Origin: Alnus glutinosa
Lineage: Eukaryota > Streptophyta > Magnoliopsida > Fagales > Betulaceae
DNA length: 64,000 nucleotides
Direction of reading: 5' to 3'
NCBI RefSeq assembly: GCF_958979055.1
Contig: NC_084891.1
Span: forward strand, 24,947,501-25,011,500
The position numbers and the translations under genes are program-made. Shown here piece after piece: positions 57,958-64,000 of this stretch. Below the pieces are notes generated by a model. The model saw only the letters and a list, made by a program, of their open reading frames with translations, ran no database searches and was not told where the DNA came from. Position 1 is the stretch's first letter, and each line of letters begins with the position of its first letter.

Positions 57958-60900
57958 ATGGGATCATCAACCTTTGGGAAGGTATTCTCTCTAATATCAT
58001 TCTTTTTGTTTGTTTCACCGCATGTTGCTTCTATTGAAGAAGCTGATGCTCTTCTTACATGGAAAGCAAGCCTCCAAAAAGAATCCCAGTCTCAGCTATC
58101 TTCATGGACTTTGCTTCCCAACAATGCCACCGGTCTCAATTCAAGCACAAACCCATCATGTTCTTGGTTTGGTATTTATTGCAACCATGCTGAAAGTGTA
58201 ATCGGTATGAATCTTACATATTTAGGCCTAAAAGGTTCACTCCATGAATTTTCATTCTTGTCTTTCCCAAATCTCGAATTTGTCAATCTCAGTATGAACT
58301 CACTCTTTGGAACCATCCCACCTCAAATCAGTTACCTCTCCAAACTCATCTATCTTGATCTGTCCATCAATCAGTTCTCTGGAAAAATCCCACTAGAAAT
58401 AGGCTTGCTGACAAACCTTGAGGTCTTGCGCTTGTTTAAAAATCAGTTGAACTCCACCATTCCTCCGGAAATAGGTCAGTTGAGGTCTCTTGATGAGCTT
58501 GCTTTGTACAGCAACTCCTTAAACGGTCCCATTCCTCCTTCTTTGGGCAATCTAAGCAAATTGGCTTACTTGTACCTCTATGACAATCCACTATCTTGTT
58601 CCATTCCTTTAGAAATTGGAAATCTTTCTAGCTTAACGGTGTTGGACTTGTCTCAGAACAAACTTTTTGGTTCCATCCCGACATCATTATGTAACATCGG
58701 AAACCTTACAATTCTCCATTTCTTTCAGAATAACCTTTCTGGTCCCATTCCAGAAGAGATAGGAAATTTGAAGTCTCTTATGACTCTCGACTTGAGAGAA
58801 AATAAACTCACTGGTCCTCTTCCAGCTTCGATTGGTAACTTGAGCAAATTGGAGGTTCTGTACATTCGTGATAACCAACTCTCTGGTTCAATTCCTAGGG
58901 AGGTAGAAAATCTCTTGAAGTTGACTGCATTTCGAGTGGCCCGAAACCGATTAACTGGTTATTTGCCACAAAATATTTGCCAAGGTGGATTGCTTCGAAA
59001 CTTCACCGTAAATGGTAATAATCTAACAGGCCCGATTCCTAAATGCATAAGAAACTGTACAAGATTATATAGACTTCGTCTAGATGAGAACCAATTAACT
59101 GGAAATATATCCGAAGTTTTTGGGGTTTATCCGGACCTGGATTACATAAACCTTAGCAACAACAACTTTTATGGTGAACTTTCACCTAACTGGGGAAGGA
59201 GCTCACAACTAACAGATTTAGAAATCGCTGGAAATCATATCACGGGTAACATACCACCTGAGATTGGAAACGCAACTCGGCTACAAGTTCTTGATCTTTC
59301 TTCAAATCACTTAGTGGGGGAGATACCTAAGGAATTGGGAAGGTTGACTTCTTTGGGGAAGCTTATACTGACGAACAATCAACTTTCAGGTGGTATACTT
59401 TCAGAGCTCGGGTCCCTGACAAACCTTGAGTATCTTGACCTGTCCATAAACAAACTGAGCAACTCAGTTCCAGAATGTATAGGGAACTTCTCAAATTTGT
59501 ACTACATGAATTTGAGTCACAACGAGTTCAGTCGTGGAATTCCAACTCAAGTGGCCAAGTTAGTTCAGCTGTCCGAGCTTGATCTGAGTCATAACCAACT
59601 CACGGGAGAGGTACCAACGGAGTTCGGGAACTTGCAAAGCTTGGTGACAATGGATATCTCCCACAACAACCTTTCTGGCATTCTTCCGAGCGGTTTGAAC
59701 GGCATGCACGGCTTGTTGTATGTCAAAATAGCATTCAATCAATTCTGGGGTCAAATTCCATGCAACAAAGCATTTCAAGATGCTCCGATAGAAGCATTGG
59801 AGGGGAACAAAGGATTGTGTGGCAAGGTGAAAGGACTACAACCTTGCCAACCATCCAATCCGGCCAAACTCTTCCTGCAAAGGGGCCACAAGATTGTGTT
59901 CATAATCACATTCCCTATTTTGGGAGTACTAGTAATTTTTTTTGCACTGATCGGAATATCAGGTTCTGTAAGAAAAAAGAGAAGCTCATTAAACAAACAA
60001 GACGAGAACTTGTATACGGCATTAACCCTCGATGGGAGAAAGATGTACGAAGAAATCATAGCAGCCACTCAGAATTTTGATGCCATGTATTGCATTGGGA
60101 GTGGTGGATTTGGAAGCGTCTATAAAGCAGAGTTGCCATCGGGTAATATTGTAGCTGCAAAGAAAATCCACACCTTATGTGATGGTGATCATGTGACTGA
60201 TCGGAAAGAGTTTCTCAATGAGATAGAGGCATTAACACAAATACGGCACCGAAACATTGTGAAGCTACATGGTTCTTGTTCAAATGCACGACACTCGGTT
60301 TTGATTTACGAGTATCTTGAGAAGGGCAGCCTGGCCGAAATCCTAAGCAAAGAAGAAGAAGCTAAAGAATTGAACTGTAGTAGAAGGGTGAATATTGTTA
60401 AAGATGTGGCGCATGCCTTGTCGTACATGCATCATGATTGCTTACCGCCCATTGTTCACAGAGACATATCAAGCAAGAATATTTTGCTGGATTCTGATTA
60501 TGTAGCGTATGTTTCGGACTTCGGCACTGCTAAGCTTCTGAAGCTAGACTCATCCAATTGTACTGGCTTTGCAGGAACATTTGGATATGTAGCACCAGGT
60601 ACGTACATAAGAGTACTACTTGATTGTTTACGTACACTCCAGTCAATTAACAAACCATATTATAATAACATTAACTAATTAACCTCCTTCCATATTTTTT
60701 TGCAGAGCTTGCTTACACAATGAAGGTGACCGAGAAATGTGACGTGTATAGCTTTGGAGTGTTGGCACTTGAAGTAATCAAAGGAAATCATCCTGCTGAT
60801 TTCATCTCTACTGCATCGTCTCCCTCTGCTAACATACAGCTGAAGGACATATTGGACCAACGCCTTTCAACGCCCACAGTTGAAGTTGAGGACCAACTGA

Positions 60901-61049
60901 AAAAGATTGTAACTTGCGCAGCTGCTTGCTTACGTGCGAATCCACAATCTAGGCCAACCATGAGGATGATTTCTCAGATGTTATCAGTCAGCTCGACTGT
61001 GCAGATTCCTAGTACAGTTACACCTGGAGAACATGAAAGGGTACTCTAA
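57958..61049 (+). CDS. LRR receptor-like kinase, MIK2-like (subfamily XII type), 994 aa
   Basis: A plasma-membrane receptor kinase. Arabidopsis MIK2 senses secreted peptides in immunity and development; the ligand here is unknown. Exons are 57958-60598 and 60706-61049 (2985 nt). The start MGSSTFGKVFSLI was chosen over an upstream in-frame ATG (57868) because it gives a signal peptide directly. Order: signal peptide 1-25, LRR N-cap (ADALLTWKASL, CSWFGIYC) to about 85, some twenty LRRs (NLSxLxxLxLxxNxLxGxIP) to about 620, transmembrane segment about 645-667, and kinase with G-loop IGSGGFGSVYK (about 711), VAAKK lysine, catalytic HRD (about 833) and DFG (about 854), ending in the SRPTMRMISQML region. 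All catalytic residues are present, so it should be an active RD kinase. The single intron in the kinase domain is typical of this family. It is divergent from the kinesin gene. Confidence 0.92.
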
Positions 61050-62570
61050 ATCATAAGGCTAGCTACCTCGAGAACTCGGATCACAAAACTGCCTCTATAT
61101 ATAAGATAATTTTTATTTTTATTTTTTTTTGGTCTTTTTATATCGCAAAAAAAAAATAGTACTTGTTGATGCAGTTTCCAGCATGGTGACATGTTGTCTG
61201 ATGATTCATCTTGTTCTTCATGACCTACAAAATAACAAATAACTAAGTCGTGAGTGTCGACGATCCCCCTCTGATGCTTGAGTCTGAGAATATTCATCGT
61301 GATTTCAGAGAGACAGTGTAAAAATAATTTAGTCTATTTTGTACCTGGGGTAGCAGCCTATTTATAGGCATATAGTTCTCAACTGCATTGCTCCACCTTC
61401 ATGTCATGGTTGAGTGGGATCCTTAGTGGGATGAAATAGAGGTTGAGTGAGAGAGTGGAAGAGTGGGACACTTACTTTTCATAGGATATTTGAATCGTGT
61501 ATCTTATCCCATGTGTTCCAAATATAGTCTTTAAGGTGTTATAGGACTTTGCTAAACCTTAGTGACCGAGCAAGTCAAGTTGGGCTAGCAAGATCAAGTG
61601 GACCCTGGTTCGGGAATAGGCTCATTTGCCTAGGGGATGATAATTTCTCTAACAGTACTAATTGTTGATTTTAGGCTTTTAGGCCTGACTTGCATGCCGC
61701 CTTCTACATAATCCATCAAGTAGTGTTATGCAAACCTTATTTGCTCTGGGCCTCATGTTGGGAACCTGTAGCTTATTTAGGCTTGGGCCAATTGTAAGAT
61801 GCACGAGTGATCATGTCATCTTTTTAAGCATATGAATCCAAATGAAATGAAGATAATATTCTTTTTTAGAAGGTCAAGTTTTTACTTTTACTGGGCTAAA
61901 GCCATGGACACTCGGAGCATTTTTATTGGGCTGGTCAAAGAATATTTCAGTATTTTGGCTAGCTTTGTAGTAAAATTAAGTAAAAAATAAGCTTCATCTG
62001 GCTATCCATTTTAAATTTTTAACTAAGAAAATGGCTAGTTGTTACCTTGCTGAACTGTTCAAGTAAAATTAATAAAAAAAGAAAAAGAAAAAAGAGCAAT
62101 ATATTATCATCCTCTAATTATAAAAAAACTTACGGAGCTCTTAATTCTCTCGATGCAATCAGCAGCAATCGGAGGGGAGGGGGCACTAATCTTCTGAAGC
62201 CCTCTTCATTCTTTACAGTTTGCACCCGGTTCTTCCTCGTCTGCATTGATAATGCTACCTATCTCTTCAATATCTGTGCCAACTGCGCGCTCCTGCTCTT
62301 TATCCTCCCCAGAATTTGCTACGCCCATATATAGGGCACTCCAATGCTACAGCCCTTTCCACCACCGTCTCCAAACACTGGTCCGCAGCAGCAACAAATT
62401 AATTAAGGAAATACAAACTGCCAACAAAACCTGAATTAATTGGGTTAACAAGACGAGCAGCATGTTTGCAATTGGTTTAGAAATTTATTATGACAATTTA
62501 ACAATTTCTAAGCTGGGCTGCACGTTGGTGGCCGAAACTTGGAGTGGCGGGGGTTTTCATACAATAAATT
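61050..62570. other. 3' spacer of the receptor kinase, no gene seen
   Basis: AT-rich at first. 61320-61700 contains a TATA-like ctatttatagg and could be LTR-derived, but no terminal repeat or duplication was found. The frames around 62050-62430 show no recognisable family. Confidence 0.4.
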
Positions 62571-62574
62571 AAGC

Positions 62575-62639
62575 TCGCAAGAAGATCTCAAAGAAGCGAA
62601 AAACAAACCAGATCACGAGCATGCATATTTCACAAATAA

Positions 62640-62690
<51 letters not shown>

Positions 62691-62745
62691 TATTGTCTTC
62701 GACCTTCGAAAGGTTCCATTCCATTAAAGCCTAGAGGGTTCTGAA
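62575..62745 (-). pseudogene. Kinesin relic C (parts of intron 1 and exon 1)
   Basis: Blocks gaagatctcaaagaagcg, aaaaacaaaccaga, gagcatgcatatttcaca and taagtacatatata, then attgtcttcgaccttc and aggttccatt, match 54384-54590 of the kinesin gene in the same orientation. About 60 bp of the exon/intron border is missing and replaced by a TA run. Identity of the intron part is very high by eye, so the duplication may be recent. Confidence 0.85.
62644..62689. repeat. (TA)n microsatellite in kinesin relic C
   Basis: About 23 TA units lie where the kinesin intron 1 has only a short tatatata run, so the repeat expanded after the duplication. Confidence 0.9.
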
Positions 62746-63737
62746 CGTACGGGTCAAAAATTGAAAAGGTATAAACTGCGGGCATGAAAAAAAAAAAAAA
62801 AATGATGAGCCCATTTTGGCAGTTATCTGTGGGCGTGGTGGGCCTAGAACTGACCATGTGTCGACTGCGGGCAAAGAAGGAAAAAAATAAAAAATAAAAA
62901 ATGAGCCCATGATGAGATTGTGGAGAAATCTATTATATTTAGAATATATTCTAATAGACAATAATTTCTTCTATAATTTTTTATATTTTTCGATGTATGG
63001 TATAATTCAAAATTTTGATCAAACTAAAAATTTGATATGGAAAACCTTTATTTCCTTTTTCTATTTTTTTTTTTTTATCAACTATTTTTCGAGTTTGGAT
63101 TTCTTTTTCTCGCATGTACTCTCTCTCGCAGTTCATTATTCGCTACCGCTAAATAGGAGCGGAGCTAGGGGTCGAGAGGGGGCACATACCCCACCCTCAA
63201 CTTCCAAAAATATTTCTTACCCATAGTAGAAAGTCTTCTAAATGCGCTTTTGCCCACCCTCAACTTCAAAATCAGGGACAATTGAAATCTAGTCACCAAA
63301 CTTCAGGGGCAACCTTCAGTTGCGAGGATGTCTTGAAATTTTTCTAAATTTTAGATTTATGTCAGATCGAGATGAAAATGAGAAAGAAGATGATGAGAAT
63401 CACAATGCTCCTTAAACACACCATTTTAATAAATTCTTTTGGATTGTTTTGTTTGTGTCCTTATGGCCCTGTGGGCCACTGCCTTATAGCTAGCTTCTTT
63501 CTTTCTTTTGTTTTTGCTTTTTTTTTTATTATTATTATTTTGTAAGTTGCGTTAGTGGGCTTAGGTAAAGAAAAAAGTATGTGGGGGTGGGCCAATGGGT
63601 CGTGCTGACTTTTTAAAAACGAAAAGTACAAAACAGTGGTGTGTCTAAATTCAAAATATATACTTAAAAATAATAATAATAATAATAAAGCCTCAAATAG
63701 TAGTATACAAATATAGGTCCTGCTGACTTAAAAAAAG

Positions 63738-63768
<31 letters not shown>

Positions 63769-64000
63769 GAAAGCAAATAATAGTATATTAAGGCCTAAAT
63801 CTAGAAGGAAATGCTGAGAAAGAGATAAGGTCATTGACGGTGAAAAACAAATCTGCAAATTGAGAATTGCGATTTAGACTTTTTCAAATTTTAAAGTTTT
63901 TCTTTTTGTTTGTCAATTCTTTTTTATTCAAGCCTTTAACAATTTAAATCAATTGTTTTTTTTTAAATTTCTCATTTCTTAAAAAATTTCAAGTATGTAA
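62746..64000. other. AT-rich terminal spacer, no gene seen
   Basis: A block near 63128-63150 (gcagttcattattcgc) resembles the kinesin 5' flank (gcaattcattattcgcc at 55000), so the relic may extend to here with an interruption. The rest holds A/T runs and short simple repeats and no coding signal. Confidence 0.4.

Noticed and set aside
62047..62434. Small open frames with hydrophobic or basic stretches after the receptor kinase
   Set aside because: No similarity to a known family, overlapping frames and no splice or promoter context.

Overview
This window is plant nuclear DNA, most likely from a woody eudicot. The genes have many introns with GT/AG borders, AT-rich spacers, CT/GA-rich 5' flanks and plant-only protein families. 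The transposon load is typical of plants: L1-type LINEs, tRNA-derived SINEs, LTR elements, and hAT-, Mutator- and Harbinger-like DNA elements. The species cannot be fixed from the sequence alone.

Layout. (1) Positions 1-16326, + strand: 3' part of a PRP40-type splicing-factor gene (WW domain, six FF-type segments, charged tail). Its introns hold a solo LTR, a possible retrocopy and a LINE with two younger LINEs nested in it. (2) 17077-18148: a 5'-truncated LINE with an RNase H domain lies between two convergent genes. (3) 18242-19496, - strand: a three-exon DUF4378 gene. (4) 19.5-24.9 kb: no convincing gene. It holds a Mutator-like element with internal tandem repeats, a 167-bp tandem duplication, a DNA element that may carry a captured gene fragment, and a long imperfect hairpin. 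(5) 24.9-44.7 kb: a tandem segmental duplication. Each unit has a decayed kinesin fragment followed by a PHD-finger/GNAT gene of the IDM1 type. The left gene copy (27.2-31.2 kb) was remodelled by a LINE, a MITE and an internal 483-bp duplication. The right copy (42.2-44.2 kb) is intact. The right unit is swollen by a four-level nest of transposons. (6) 45476-54633, - strand: an intact 18-exon kinesin gene (KIN-7 type, 835 aa). (7) 57958-61049, + strand: a MIK2-like LRR receptor kinase (994 aa) just downstream of a Harbinger-like element. (8) 61-64 kb: spacer with a third kinesin-derived relic.

The genes do not form a pathway. They are a pre-mRNA splicing factor, a putative chromatin regulator, a motor protein, a receptor kinase and a DUF4378 protein. 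The main interest is structural. Target-site duplications and a paralogous empty site allow a relative order of insertions to be read, and one gene copy has acquired both its present start codon and stop codon from transposons.

Intron/exon borders were placed by hand from reading frame and GT/AG signals. For the kinesin, receptor kinase and DUF4378 genes the summed exon lengths are exact multiples of three. Identity statements are by-eye alignments, not computed scores.
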